Below the pieces are notes generated by a model that was given only the letters and a program-made list of their open reading frames with translations, searched no databases and was not told where the DNA came from. This document shows, one piece after another, positions 25,104 through 33,451 of a DNA stretch of 64,000 nt; position 1 is the stretch's first letter; every line of letters begins with the position of its first letter. Source of the stretch: Stenotrophomonas maltophilia (GTDB lineage: Bacteria > Pseudomonadota > Gammaproteobacteria > Xanthomonadales > Xanthomonadaceae). A program made the position numbers and the translations under genes. Location: contig NZ_CP033877.1 of NCBI RefSeq assembly GCF_006970445.1, positions 1,372,750 to 1,436,749 of the forward strand, read 5' to 3'.

Positions 25104-26174
25104 ATGATCAAGCCCGACAAGCCTGCCAATGAAGCCCTTCGGCTCGAGGCGCTGTACCGCTACCGCATCCTCGATTCGGAGCGTGAAAAATCCTTCGACG
25201 ACCTGGTGGTGATCGCCAAGGCGGTCTGCGGAACCTCGATGGCGGCAGTAACCCTGATCGATGTCGAGCGGCAATGGTTCAAGTCGATCCAGGGCATCGA
25301 TGCGGCAGAAAACCTGCGCAGCGAATCGATGTGCGGCCACGCGATCCTGCAACCGCAGCAGATCATGGTGGTCGAGGATGCGCTGCAGGATGTCCGCTTC
25401 CACGACAACCCGGTGGTGGTCGGGGATCCCCACATCCGCTTCTATGCCGGCGCGCCGCTGATCAGCTCCGACGGCCTGCCGCTGGGCACGCTGTGCGTGT
25501 TCGACGCGCAGCCGCAGCACCTGGCCAGCGACAAGGCCGAGGCCCTGGCCGCACTGTCGCGGCAGGTGATGCTGGTGATGGAGCTGCGGCGTTTCGCGCT
25601 CGATATCCAGAACCACATGCTGGAGCGCGATGATTACGAGCGCCTGCTGTCGGAGTACCAGGACGTGCTGCTGGCACAGAATGCCGACCTGGCCGAGCAG
25701 AGCCGCACCGATGCGCTGACCGGCCTGCCGAACCGCCGCGCGATGGCGGCGGCGCTGGAAGAGGCGGTGGCGGGGAACGGAGACCAGCCCGGGGTGGCCT
25801 GCGTCGCACTGCTGGACATCGACCATTTCAAGCACATCAACGACTTCCAGGGCCACGCCACCGGCGACCGCGTGCTGGCCGAACTGGGCGTGCTGCTGCG
25901 TTCCCATTTCGCCGGTCGCGGCATGGCCGCGCGCTATGGCGGCGAGGAATTCGTGGCGGTGATGCCGGCGACCGACCTGCGCACTGCCGAACTGCAGTGC
26001 GAGTTCCTGCGCCTGGCGGTGGCTGACCTGCCGCTGGGATTCCCGGTCACGATCAGTATTGGTGTGGCCCAGCACCAGCCCGGTGAAAGCGTGGACGACA
26101 CGCTGGCACGTGCCGACAAGGCGCTGTACCGGGCCAAGGGCAATGGCCGCAACCGGGTGGAACGGGCGGCCTGA
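25104..26174 (+). CDS. GAF-GGDEF diguanylate cyclase
   Basis: A 356-residue cytoplasmic protein. The GAF sensor (about 15-165, with ERQWFKSIQGID and SMCGHAILQ) leads through a short helical linker to a GGDEF domain whose active motif is GGEEF at 279-283. No RxxD I-site stands five residues before it (AGRG there), so product inhibition is probably weak or absent. It is a soluble cyclase, in contrast with the two membrane-bound c-di-GMP proteins upstream. The GAF ligand is unknown. Confidence 0.9.
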   Translation: MIKPDKPANEALRLEALYRYRILDSEREKSFDDLVVIAKAVCGTSMAAVTLIDVERQWFKSIQGIDAAENLRSESMCGHAILQPQQIMVVEDALQDVRFHDNPVVVGDPHIRFYAGAPLISSDGLPLGTLCVFDAQPQHLASDKAEALAALSRQVMLVMELRRFALDIQNHMLERDDYERLLSEYQDVLLAQNADLAEQSRTDALTGLPNRRAMAAALEEAVAGNGDQPGVACVALLDIDHFKHINDFQGHATGDRVLAELGVLLRSHFAGRGMAARYGGEEFVAVMPATDLRTAELQCEFLRLAVADLPLGFPVTISIGVAQHQPGESVDDTLARADKALYRAKGNGRNRVERAA

Positions 26175-26185
26175 ACCATCCCCAG

Positions 26186-26210
26186 GTAGATCCACGCCAT
26201 GCGTGGATGC
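26186..26210. repeat. SMAG palindrome, GTAGATCCACGCC class, left of the ATPase gene
   Basis: GTAGATCCACGCCATGCGTG continues to GATGC. An identical copy lies at 27470-27494 on the other side of the ATPase gene, in the same orientation. A further copy is at 41505-41529. Confidence 0.85.
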
Positions 26211-26290
26211 TGTTTCCGATTCACATCGCGTCGCAGCACCTGCGATCAGAACCGGGCAGCATGACCTCCCTGTTTCCCCGGACGCCGACC

Positions 26291-27451
26291 ATGCTGCAGA
26301 CCCTGGCCATCGCCCACTATCGCTCGCTGCACGGGTTGGTATTGCCGCTGCAGCAGTTGAATGTGGTGACCGGCGACAATGGCAGTGGCAAGTCCAGCCT
26401 GTACCGCGCGCTGCGCCTGCTGGCCGAGACCGCGCAGGGCGGCGTCGCGGCGGTGCTGGCCCGCGAAGGTGGGCTGGGCTCGGCGCTGTGGGCGGGCCCG
26501 GAAAAAATAGACCGTCGGGTTGGTGCCGGCGAAATCCCCTTGCAGGGCGGCCCACGCCAGGAATCGGTGGGATTGAAGCTGGGCTTCACCACCGACGAAT
26601 TCGGCTATGCCATCGACCTGGGCTATCCGCCGCCCAGCCGTTCGGCGTTTGCGCTGGATCCGCAGATCAAGGCGGAGGCGATCTGGGCCGGGCCGTTCCT
26701 GCGCAGCGCCAACCTGCTGGTCGACCGACGCGGGGCGTTGGTGCGGCAGCGCCATGCGCGCGGCTGGGATCTGGTCGATGACCGGTTGTCACTGTTCGAC
26801 AGCCTGTTCACCCAGGTCGGCGATCCGCAGCGCATGCCGGAAACGATCACCTTGCGTGAGTACATCCGTTGCTGGCGCTTCTACGACCATTTCCGCAGCG
26901 ATGCCGAGGCACCCGCGCGGCAGCCGGCGATGGCGACGCGGACGCCCGTGCTGCACCACGATGGCCGGGACCTGGCGGCAGCGTGGGTGACCATCCTCGA
27001 GATCGGTGACCCGGTTGCGTTGGCACGCAGTGTCGACGATGCCTTCCCGGGCGCCACGGTCAGCTTCGAGGAACTGGATGGCCGCTTGGCGCTGCGCTTC
27101 CACCAGCCTGGGCTGTTGCGGCCCTTGTCGATGGCCGAACTCTCCGACGGCACGTTGCGCTTCCTGCTGCTGGCGGCGGCGCTGCACACGCCACGCCCGC
27201 CGCCGCTGCTGGTGCTCAATGAGCCGGAGACCAGCCTGCACCCGGACCTGCTGCCGGCGCTGGCGCGGCTGATCATCGCAGCCAGTGCGCGCAGCCAGGT
27301 ATGGGTGGTGTCGCACGCCAGCCGCCTGATCGCGGCGCTGGAACAGGCGCCCGGGTGCCATTCGCTGCATCTGTACAAGGAGCAGGGCCGCACGCTGTTG
27401 AGCGGGCAGGGCCTGCTGGATGCGCCGGCCTGGCACTGGCCGCAGCGTTGA
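26291..27451 (+). CDS. SMC/RecF-like AAA ATPase of the COG4637 type
   Basis: A 386-residue ATPase. The Walker A motif is VTGDNGSGKSSLYRALR near the N-terminus, in the order typical of RecF/SMC-like P-loop proteins. The C-terminal half has an ABC-type signature (MAELSDGTLRFLLLAAAL), then a Walker B in which Asp is replaced (LLVLNEPETSLHPDLLP), and a switch His (WVVSHASRL). This resembles the predicted ATPases of COG4637. The role is unknown; related proteins act in DNA repair or phage defence. Start 26291 is chosen because homologues begin close to the strand MLQTLAI; 26261 is possible. Identical palindromes flank the gene. Confidence 0.75.
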   Translation: MLQTLAIAHYRSLHGLVLPLQQLNVVTGDNGSGKSSLYRALRLLAETAQGGVAAVLAREGGLGSALWAGPEKIDRRVGAGEIPLQGGPRQESVGLKLGFTTDEFGYAIDLGYPPPSRSAFALDPQIKAEAIWAGPFLRSANLLVDRRGALVRQRHARGWDLVDDRLSLFDSLFTQVGDPQRMPETITLREYIRCWRFYDHFRSDAEAPARQPAMATRTPVLHHDGRDLAAAWVTILEIGDPVALARSVDDAFPGATVSFEELDGRLALRFHQPGLLRPLSMAELSDGTLRFLLLAAALHTPRPPPLLVLNEPETSLHPDLLPALARLIIAASARSQVWVVSHASRLIAALEQAPGCHSLHLYKEQGRTLLSGQGLLDAPAWHWPQR

Positions 27452-27469
27452 TACGGCCATCCACGCCCG

Positions 27470-27494
27470 GTAGATCCACGCCATGCGTGGATGC
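27470..27494. repeat. SMAG palindrome, GTAGATCCACGCC class, right of the ATPase gene
   Basis: Identical over 25 bases to the copy at 26186-26210 and in direct orientation to it. It lies at the junction of the convergent ATPase and EamA genes and just touches the stop region of the latter. Confidence 0.85.
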
Positions 27495-27496
27495 AC

Positions 27497-28444
27497 TCAA
27501 TCGGCGATGTTGCGCGCCTCGGCCGTGCCGAGGATCTCCGGATGCTGCACCGGCTTGCGGCGGTTCAGCAGCGGATGCAGGAACACGGCGCCGACGATGA
27601 TCGCCACGCCCAGGTAGAACCACGGGGTGACTTCGTGCTGCTCGCGCAGCAGTACCACCGCCAGCAGCACCGCATAGACCGGTTCCAGGTTGGTCACCAG
27701 CTGCACCGTATAGGCGCTCAGGTGGCGCAGTGCGACCAGTGCCAGGGCGAACGGCAGCAGCGTGCAGAATCCGGCCAGCACCAGCAGCAGGATGCCGTCG
27801 TGCAGATTCGGGACCACCCACAGTGGGCTGGCCAGCGCTGGCAGCAGGTAGGGCATCAGCGGCGCCAGCAGCGTCAGGGTGAGGGTGCCGGCACCCAGCT
27901 CCAGCGCGGTGACCGTGAGCGGATCGGCGTGGCTGACCATGCGCTTGTTGAGCGAGCCGAACACCGCCACCAGCAGCGCTGAGATCGCGCCGATCAAGAC
28001 ACCCAGGCGCATGCCATCGGGCACGCCACCGACCACCAGCGCGACACCCGGCAGCACCGCCAGGCCGAACGCCAGCTCACGTAGCTGGAACGGCCGCTTG
28101 GCCACCCAGGGTTCGATGATCGAGGTGAACACCGGCGCCAGCGCGATGCAGGTGGCGGCCACCGAGGCATTGGCCAGCTTCACCGCGCCGTAGAACGTCA
28201 GCCAGTGCATGGCGACCAGCGCGCCGATGCCGGCGTAGCCCGCCACCAGCCGCAGCGGCAGCGTGCGCAACCCACGCCAGACCCGCGGCAGCAGGGCCAG
28301 CATCGCCGTCACCAGCAGCATGCGCCACCACACCAGCGGCAGCGCGGGCAGGGTGATCAGCTTGCCGAGGATGGCGGTGACGCCCCACAGCAGGACACAG
28401 AAATGGATCTGCCACAGCGCTTTGCGGGTGTCGGGTGTGCTCAT
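27497..28444 (-). CDS. EamA-family (DMT) transporter
   Basis: A 315-residue ten-helix inner-membrane carrier of the drug/metabolite transporter superfamily, with two EamA repeats (about 10-140 and 155-295). The second ends with VQLVTNLEPVYAVLLAVVLLREQ, the usual repeat terminus before the last helix. These proteins export amino acids, nucleobases or drugs; the substrate is not predictable. The start at 28444 removes a long arginine-rich leader in the open frame. It is probably monocistronic; the next gene upstream ends 34 bases away on the same strand. Confidence 0.88.
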   Translation of the reverse strand: MSTPDTRKALWQIHFCVLLWGVTAILGKLITLPALPLVWWRMLLVTAMLALLPRVWRGLRTLPLRLVAGYAGIGALVAMHWLTFYGAVKLANASVAATCIALAPVFTSIIEPWVAKRPFQLRELAFGLAVLPGVALVVGGVPDGMRLGVLIGAISALLVAVFGSLNKRMVSHADPLTVTALELGAGTLTLTLLAPLMPYLLPALASPLWVVPNLHDGILLLVLAGFCTLLPFALALVALRHLSAYTVQLVTNLEPVYAVLLAVVLLREQHEVTPWFYLGVAIIVGAVFLHPLLNRRKPVQHPEILGTAEARNIAD

Positions 28445-28478
28445 CCGCCTATTGTGAGGCAAGGCGATGACCGCAGCG

Positions 28479-29309
28479 CTATCCGCGTGAGGAATTGCGG
28501 GGGGCGCCCACCCGCCGCTGCAGGGCCATCGCCGCCGCCGGGTTGCGGGCCTTGCCCGCGCCGATGCACAGCAGGTAGACCTCACGCGGGGTTTCCGCGG
28601 CAGGCCCGGCCAGGCAGGGCAGGTCGTCCACCGGCTCGCCGCGTGACCAGCACTGCGCACGTTCCGCCCAGCGCTGCTGCACGGGCGCCGGCAGGCCCTC
28701 GTTCAAGCGCGCCTGGCTGCGCTTGATCCGCGCGTAGACAAAGCCAGCACTGACATCGCCCTGCAACGGCGCCTCGTCGCTGTCCTCGATCACCAGTGCC
28801 ACGCCGTGGCGGCGTGCGGCGGCGACCAGCGCCGGGCCATGTGCCTCGGCGTTGCGTACCTCCAGTGCGTGTTGCAGCGGGACCCCCTCCAGCTGCTTCG
28901 GCAGCTGCGCCATCAGCGCGTCCAATGCATCCGCGTCGGCCGGATGGCGCGGATCGAACTGCCACAGCAACGGGCCGAGCCGGTCACCGAGCGCGAGTGC
29001 CGCCTGCAGGAACGGCGTGGCAGCGTCCACGGTGCTGGACAGTTCGCGGCGCTGCACCAGGTAGCGTGGCGCCTTCATCGAGAAACGGAAGCCTTCCGGT
29101 GTCTGCGCGGCCCACTGTGCGCACTGAGCGGCAGTCGGCGTGCGGTAGAAGGTGCCGTTGATCTCGATGCAGCGCAGGGCACGGCTGGCGTGGGCCAGTT
29201 CTTCACGCTGCGGCAGGCCCACGGGGTAGAAAACGCCGCCGCGCCATTCGGGAAACACCCAGCCGCCGATACCGCAGCGGATCGCTGCCTGGCGGGTCGC
29301 CGCGATCAC
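28479..29309 (-). CDS. DUF72 family protein
   Basis: A 276-residue protein of the DUF72 family (YecE-like TIM-barrel). The family pattern is visible: AIRCGIGGWVFPEWRGGVFYP, then LRCIEINGTFYRTPTAAQCAQWAAQTPEGFRFSMKAPR, and LVIEDSDEAPLQ. No reaction is assigned to the family. The start is GTG at 29309, overlapping the TGA of the VOC gene (GTGA), which shows the two genes are coupled. The long in-frame extension reads through the VOC gene and is rejected. Confidence 0.88.
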   Translation of the reverse strand: MIAATRQAAIRCGIGGWVFPEWRGGVFYPVGLPQREELAHASRALRCIEINGTFYRTPTAAQCAQWAAQTPEGFRFSMKAPRYLVQRRELSSTVDAATPFLQAALALGDRLGPLLWQFDPRHPADADALDALMAQLPKQLEGVPLQHALEVRNAEAHGPALVAAARRHGVALVIEDSDEAPLQGDVSAGFVYARIKRSQARLNEGLPAPVQQRWAERAQCWSRGEPVDDLPCLAGPAAETPREVYLLCIGAGKARNPAAAMALQRRVGAPRNSSRG

Positions 29310-29749
29310 TGTCCGTGGTCCGCCCGCCACGGGTCGTAGCTGCCGAACCACCACAGGTAGCCTTCCGGATCGGCGCAGGCGTAGCCACGACCACCGTAGT
29401 CCTGGTCGGCGATGTCGATGACGATGCGTGCACCGGCGGCCTTGGCCCGCGTGTAGTGGGCGTCGGCATCGGTGACGATCACGCAGGCGCTCTGGGTCTG
29501 GCGGCCGCCGACTTCGTCGGGCAGGGCCGCGTGTTCGCTCCACGCGCTCTGGTTGCTGGCCGAGCCCAGCATGATCATGCCGGTGCCGAAGGTCAGCTGC
29601 GCATGGAACACCGTATCGCCATCGGCGTAGACGGCCTGGGCATGGAAGCCGAAGGCGCGTTGCAGCCAGTCGATGGCGGCCTGCGCGTCGCGATAGCGCA
29701 GGCACGGAATGATGGTGGAGCCGCTGCTCGGTTGGCCGTTCCCGCCCAT
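29306..29749 (-). CDS. VOC-family (glyoxalase-fold) protein
   Basis: A 147-residue vicinal-oxygen-chelate protein with the paired beta-alpha-beta-beta-beta units: IIPCLRYRDAQAAIDWLQRAFGF and VIVTDADAHYTRAKAAGARIV, ending in GGRGYACADPEGYLWWFGSYDP. The second resembles the PhnB/glyoxalase sub-group that keeps DPEG.LW at the last metal position. Function could be in antibiotic resistance, glyoxalase chemistry or simple binding. It is the first gene of a two-gene unit with the DUF72 gene. Confidence 0.85.
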   Translation of the reverse strand: MGGNGQPSSGSTIIPCLRYRDAQAAIDWLQRAFGFHAQAVYADGDTVFHAQLTFGTGMIMLGSASNQSAWSEHAALPDEVGGRQTQSACVIVTDADAHYTRAKAAGARIVIDIADQDYGGRGYACADPEGYLWWFGSYDPWRADHGQ

Positions 29750-29859
29750 GACACCCCTCCTATGGCACAGGGCAGGGTGCGCCGCAGACCGTTACCATCC
29801 CGCGAAACCCCGGTGACGGCCTGCACATGGCCGCCACCCCTGTTCGGAGATCGTGCTGG

Positions 29860-31419
29860 ATGAAACCCTGGATTGGAGGAGCCGTGCTGCTGGCGTGCAC
29901 GACCATGGCGAGCGCTGCCACCCCGGCGCAGCTGCAGGACCTGGATGCGACCGTCGAGCGCGTGCGCGCGCAGTTCGACGTGCCCGGCATCGCCGTGGCC
30001 GTGGTCAAGGATGGCCAGGTGGTGCTGGAACGTGGCTGGGGCCTGCGTGAGCAGGGCAAGCCGGATCCGGTGCAGGCCGACACGCTGTTTGCCATCGCCT
30101 CCAACACCAAGGCGTTCACGGCCACCTCGCTGAACCTGCTCGCAGAAGAGGGCAAGCTGAAGATGGACGACAAGGTGATCGACCACCTGCCGTCGTTCCG
30201 CATGTCCGATCCATTCGTCACCGGGCAGATGACGATCCGCGACCTGCTGTCGCATCGCAGCGGCCTGAGCCTGGGCGCCGGTGACCTGCTGTTCTGGCCG
30301 ACCACTTCCTACAGCAACGCCGAAGTGGTGCAGCGGCTGGGCAAGGTGCCGCTGAAGGGCGGCTTCCGCGAGAACTATGCCTACGACAACATCCTGTACG
30401 CGGTCGCCCAGCAGGTGATCGAGCACGTTTCCGGCATGAGCTACCAACAGTTCCTGCAGACCCGCATCTTCGACAAGGTGGGCATGGCCGGCACGCGCTA
30501 CAACGCCGACCACCTGAAGCCGGGTGACAAGGCGGCGGTCGGCCACGCCAAGTACGATTTCAAGGACCTGCGCACCGTCGCACCGCTGACCTGGTCGAAC
30601 AATGCCGGCGCTGGTGGCATCTATTCCAGTGCGCACGACATGGCGCGCTGGATGCAGGTGCAGCTGGCCGAAGGCAAGCTGGCCGACGGCACCGCGCTGT
30701 TCAGTGAAAAGAGCCAGCAGCAGATGTGGCGGATGATCACTCCGCAGTCGATCCCGGCGCCGAGCGTGCCGGAGCTGGCACCGGCGCGGGCCAACTTCGC
30801 CGGCTACGGCGAAGGCTGGAGCCTGAGCGACTACCGTGGGCAGAAGCTTGTCTGGCACACCGGTGGCTGGCCGGGCATGGTCTCGCGCTTGACCCTGGTG
30901 CCGGGCGAAAAGCTGGGCGTGGTGGTGCTGACCAACCAGGAAGTGGGCGCGGCGTTCAACGCGATCACCCTGAGCGTGCTTGACGCCTATCTGGGCGGCG
31001 AGAAGCACGACTGGGTGGACGCCTATGCCAAGGCGGTGGCCAAGGGCCAGGACAAGGCCGACGAGGCCTGGGCCAAGCACCAGAGTGCGCGCGACAAGGG
31101 CAGCACGCCGTCGCTGCCGCTGGCGGGCTACACCGGCACGTTCCGCGACCGCTGGTATGGCGACATGCAGATTCGTGCCGAGGGCAAGGGCCTGCGCCTG
31201 CGCTTCATGAAGACCGCGCAGCTGAGCGGGCGCCTGGAGCACTGGCAGCACGACACCTTCATCGTTCGCTGGGACGACCGTTCGCTCAACGCCGACGCAT
31301 TCGTGAATTTCAACCTGGACCCGGATGGCAAGGTGAGCGACGTGCGCATGCAGTCGATCTCCGACCTGACCGATTTCAGCTTCGATTTCCAGGACCTGCT
31401 GTTCACCCCGGTGAAATGA
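29860..31419 (+). CDS. Class C beta-lactamase-like serine hydrolase with DUF3471-like tail
   Basis: A 519-residue exported protein of the serine beta-lactamase/penicillin-binding superfamily. A signal peptide (1-20) precedes the SxxK motif SNTK (S81, K84), the YxN motif YDN (175-177), and HTGGWPG at about 335-341 as the third motif. The C-terminal ~130 residues resemble the DUF3471 beta domain. Family members are esterases, D-aminopeptidases or peptidoglycan-related enzymes rather than resistance beta-lactamases. GGAGA lies nine bases before the ATG at 29860. Divergent from the VOC/DUF72 unit. Confidence 0.9.
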   Translation: MKPWIGGAVLLACTTMASAATPAQLQDLDATVERVRAQFDVPGIAVAVVKDGQVVLERGWGLREQGKPDPVQADTLFAIASNTKAFTATSLNLLAEEGKLKMDDKVIDHLPSFRMSDPFVTGQMTIRDLLSHRSGLSLGAGDLLFWPTTSYSNAEVVQRLGKVPLKGGFRENYAYDNILYAVAQQVIEHVSGMSYQQFLQTRIFDKVGMAGTRYNADHLKPGDKAAVGHAKYDFKDLRTVAPLTWSNNAGAGGIYSSAHDMARWMQVQLAEGKLADGTALFSEKSQQQMWRMITPQSIPAPSVPELAPARANFAGYGEGWSLSDYRGQKLVWHTGGWPGMVSRLTLVPGEKLGVVVLTNQEVGAAFNAITLSVLDAYLGGEKHDWVDAYAKAVAKGQDKADEAWAKHQSARDKGSTPSLPLAGYTGTFRDRWYGDMQIRAEGKGLRLRFMKTAQLSGRLEHWQHDTFIVRWDDRSLNADAFVNFNLDPDGKVSDVRMQSISDLTDFSFDFQDLLFTPVK

Positions 31420-31464
31420 CGCCGCCGGGCGTGGCCCGGCGCTACCGTTTGACGAATCCGAAGG

Positions 31465-31540
31465 GTAGTGCCGGCCGCTGGCCGGCAACCTCATTATCCC
31501 CGGATGCGTCGCAAGGGTGCCGGCCAGCGGCCGGCACTAC
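31465..31540. repeat. Pair of SMAG palindromes in opposite orientation
   Basis: GTAGTGCCGGCCGCTGGCCG at 31465 and its reverse copy ending in CACTAC at 31540 with a 30-base spacer can form a single extended hairpin. It separates the serine hydrolase gene from the ABC exporter gene. Confidence 0.88.
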
Positions 31541-31618
31541 CGGAGCCGCGGCGATCATCGGCTGGCGTACACATCCGGCGTGGGATACTTCGCCGCTTGC
31601 AAGAGGCGAGGGAGTGCG

Positions 31619-33451
31619 ATGTTCCGTTGGTTTGAATCCCTGATCCCGGTGTTCCCGCCCGTGGATGGGCGCATGCCACCGCGCAAGGTGCTGCCGTTCT
31701 ACCTGCACTACCTGCGCCCGGTGTGGCCGGTGCTGCTGGCGACCCTGATCGCCGGTCTGCTGCTGGCGCTGGTGGAAGTGGCAATGTTCGATTACCTGGG
31801 CCGCATCGTCGACATGGTCGCCGAGCAGCCGGGGGCCGATTTCTTCAAGCGCCATGCCAATGAACTGGGCTGGATGCTGTTCATCACGGTCATCGCGCGG
31901 CCGATCCTGGTCGGCCTGCACAACCTGCTGGTCAACCAGGCCATCGTGCCCGGCCTGAGCAACCGCTCGCGCTGGCTGATGCATAACTACGTGGTGCGGC
32001 AGAGCCTGAGCTTCTTCCAGAACGACTTCGCCGGCAGCGTCGCCAACCGGGTGATGCAGACCGGTACCTCGCTGCGCGAGTCGGCGGTGCAGATGGTCGA
32101 CTCGCTCTGGTACATCGTGGTCTACACCGGCACGGCGCTGTACCTGTTCGCGCAGGCGGACTGGCGGCTGATGGTGCCGCTGATCCTGTGGCTGCTGGCC
32201 TATGCGGTGATCATGGTCTACTTCGTGCCGCGCGCGAAGGAACGGGCCTGGATTGCCTCCGAAGCGCGCTCCAAGGCGATGGGCCGGATCGTTGATGGCT
32301 ACACCAACATTCCCACGTTGAAGCTGTTCGCCCATGGCGGGCGCGAGCAGGCCTACGTGGCCGAGTCGATCCAGGAACTGGCGGTCAAGCACCGCGCGCA
32401 GACCCGGGGGACCACGGGCATGGACCTGACCATCGCCATCGTCAACGGTTTCCTGATCGCCGGTACCTGCGGGCTCGCACTGTGGCTGTGGAATGGCGGC
32501 CACATCACCGTTGGCGCGATCACGTTGGCGACCGGCCTGGTGATCCGCATCCACAACATGTCCGGCTGGATCATGTGGACCATCAACGGCATCTTCGAGG
32601 ACATCGGCACGGTGCAGGACGGCATCACCACCATCGCCCAGCCGCTGACCGTGCAGGACCGCGAGGATGCGGTGCCGTTGCAGGTGACTCGTGGCGGCGT
32701 GCATTTCCAGGACATCCACTTCCATTACGGCAAGAAGGGCGGCGTGATCGCCGGCCTCGACCTGGTGGTGAAGCCGGGCGAGAAGATCGGCCTGGTCGGT
32801 CCTTCCGGCGCCGGCAAGTCGACCCTGGTCAACGTGCTGCTGCGCCTGTACGACCTGGAAAGCGGCCGCATCGTGATCGACGACCAGGACATTGCCTACG
32901 TCACCCAGGAAAGCCTGCGCCAGCAGATCGGCGTGGTCACCCAGGACACGTCGCTGCTGCATCGCTCGATCCGCGACAACCTGCTGTACGGTCGCCCCGA
33001 CGCGACCGATGAGCAGTTGCGCGCTGCGGTGGCCAAGGCACGTGCCGAAGCCTTCATCGATACGCTGGTGGACGGGCAGGGCCGTCGTGGCTACGACGCA
33101 CATGTCGGCGAGCGTGGCGTGAAGCTGTCAGGTGGCCAGCGCCAGCGCATCGCCATTGCCCGTGTGCTGCTGAAGGACGCACCGATCCTGGTGCTGGACG
33201 AAGCGACCTCGGCGCTGGACTCGGAAGTGGAAGCGGCGATCCAGGACAGCCTGGACCAGCTGATGGGCGGCAAGACGGTGATCGCGATCGCGCACCGGCT
33301 GTCGACCATCGCGCGCATGGACCGGCTGGTGGTGATGGACCAGGGCCGCATCGTCGAGACCGGCACCCACGCCGAACTGATTGCGACCGGTGGCCTGTAC
33401 GCGCGGTTGTGGGCGCGGCAGACCGGTGGTTTCGTGGCCGCCGATCAATGA
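31619..33451 (+). CDS. ABC exporter, fused permease and ATPase
   Basis: A 610-residue half-transporter: six membrane helices (about 30-330) followed by a nucleotide-binding domain with Walker A GPSGAGKST, signature LSGGQRQRIAIARVLL, Walker B ILVLDEATSALD and switch AHRLSTIARM. It resembles MsbA/HlyB-type exporters and must work as a dimer. AGGCGAGGGAG precedes the ATG at 31619 at good spacing. The agp start codon overlaps its stop (ATGA), an unexpected pairing because the product of agp is periplasmic. The transported molecule is unknown. Confidence 0.93.
   Translation: MFRWFESLIPVFPPVDGRMPPRKVLPFYLHYLRPVWPVLLATLIAGLLLALVEVAMFDYLGRIVDMVAEQPGADFFKRHANELGWMLFITVIARPILVGLHNLLVNQAIVPGLSNRSRWLMHNYVVRQSLSFFQNDFAGSVANRVMQTGTSLRESAVQMVDSLWYIVVYTGTALYLFAQADWRLMVPLILWLLAYAVIMVYFVPRAKERAWIASEARSKAMGRIVDGYTNIPTLKLFAHGGREQAYVAESIQELAVKHRAQTRGTTGMDLTIAIVNGFLIAGTCGLALWLWNGGHITVGAITLATGLVIRIHNMSGWIMWTINGIFEDIGTVQDGITTIAQPLTVQDREDAVPLQVTRGGVHFQDIHFHYGKKGGVIAGLDLVVKPGEKIGLVGPSGAGKSTLVNVLLRLYDLESGRIVIDDQDIAYVTQESLRQQIGVVTQDTSLLHRSIRDNLLYGRPDATDEQLRAAVAKARAEAFIDTLVDGQGRRGYDAHVGERGVKLSGGQRQRIAIARVLLKDAPILVLDEATSALDSEVEAAIQDSLDQLMGGKTVIAIAHRLSTIARMDRLVVMDQGRIVETGTHAELIATGGLYARLWARQTGGFVAADQ

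Noticed and set aside
29860..31419. Antibiotic-resistance beta-lactamase
   Set aside because: The SxxK/YxN set is present, but length, the C-terminal domain and general pattern fit the esterase/peptidase branch, not AmpC.
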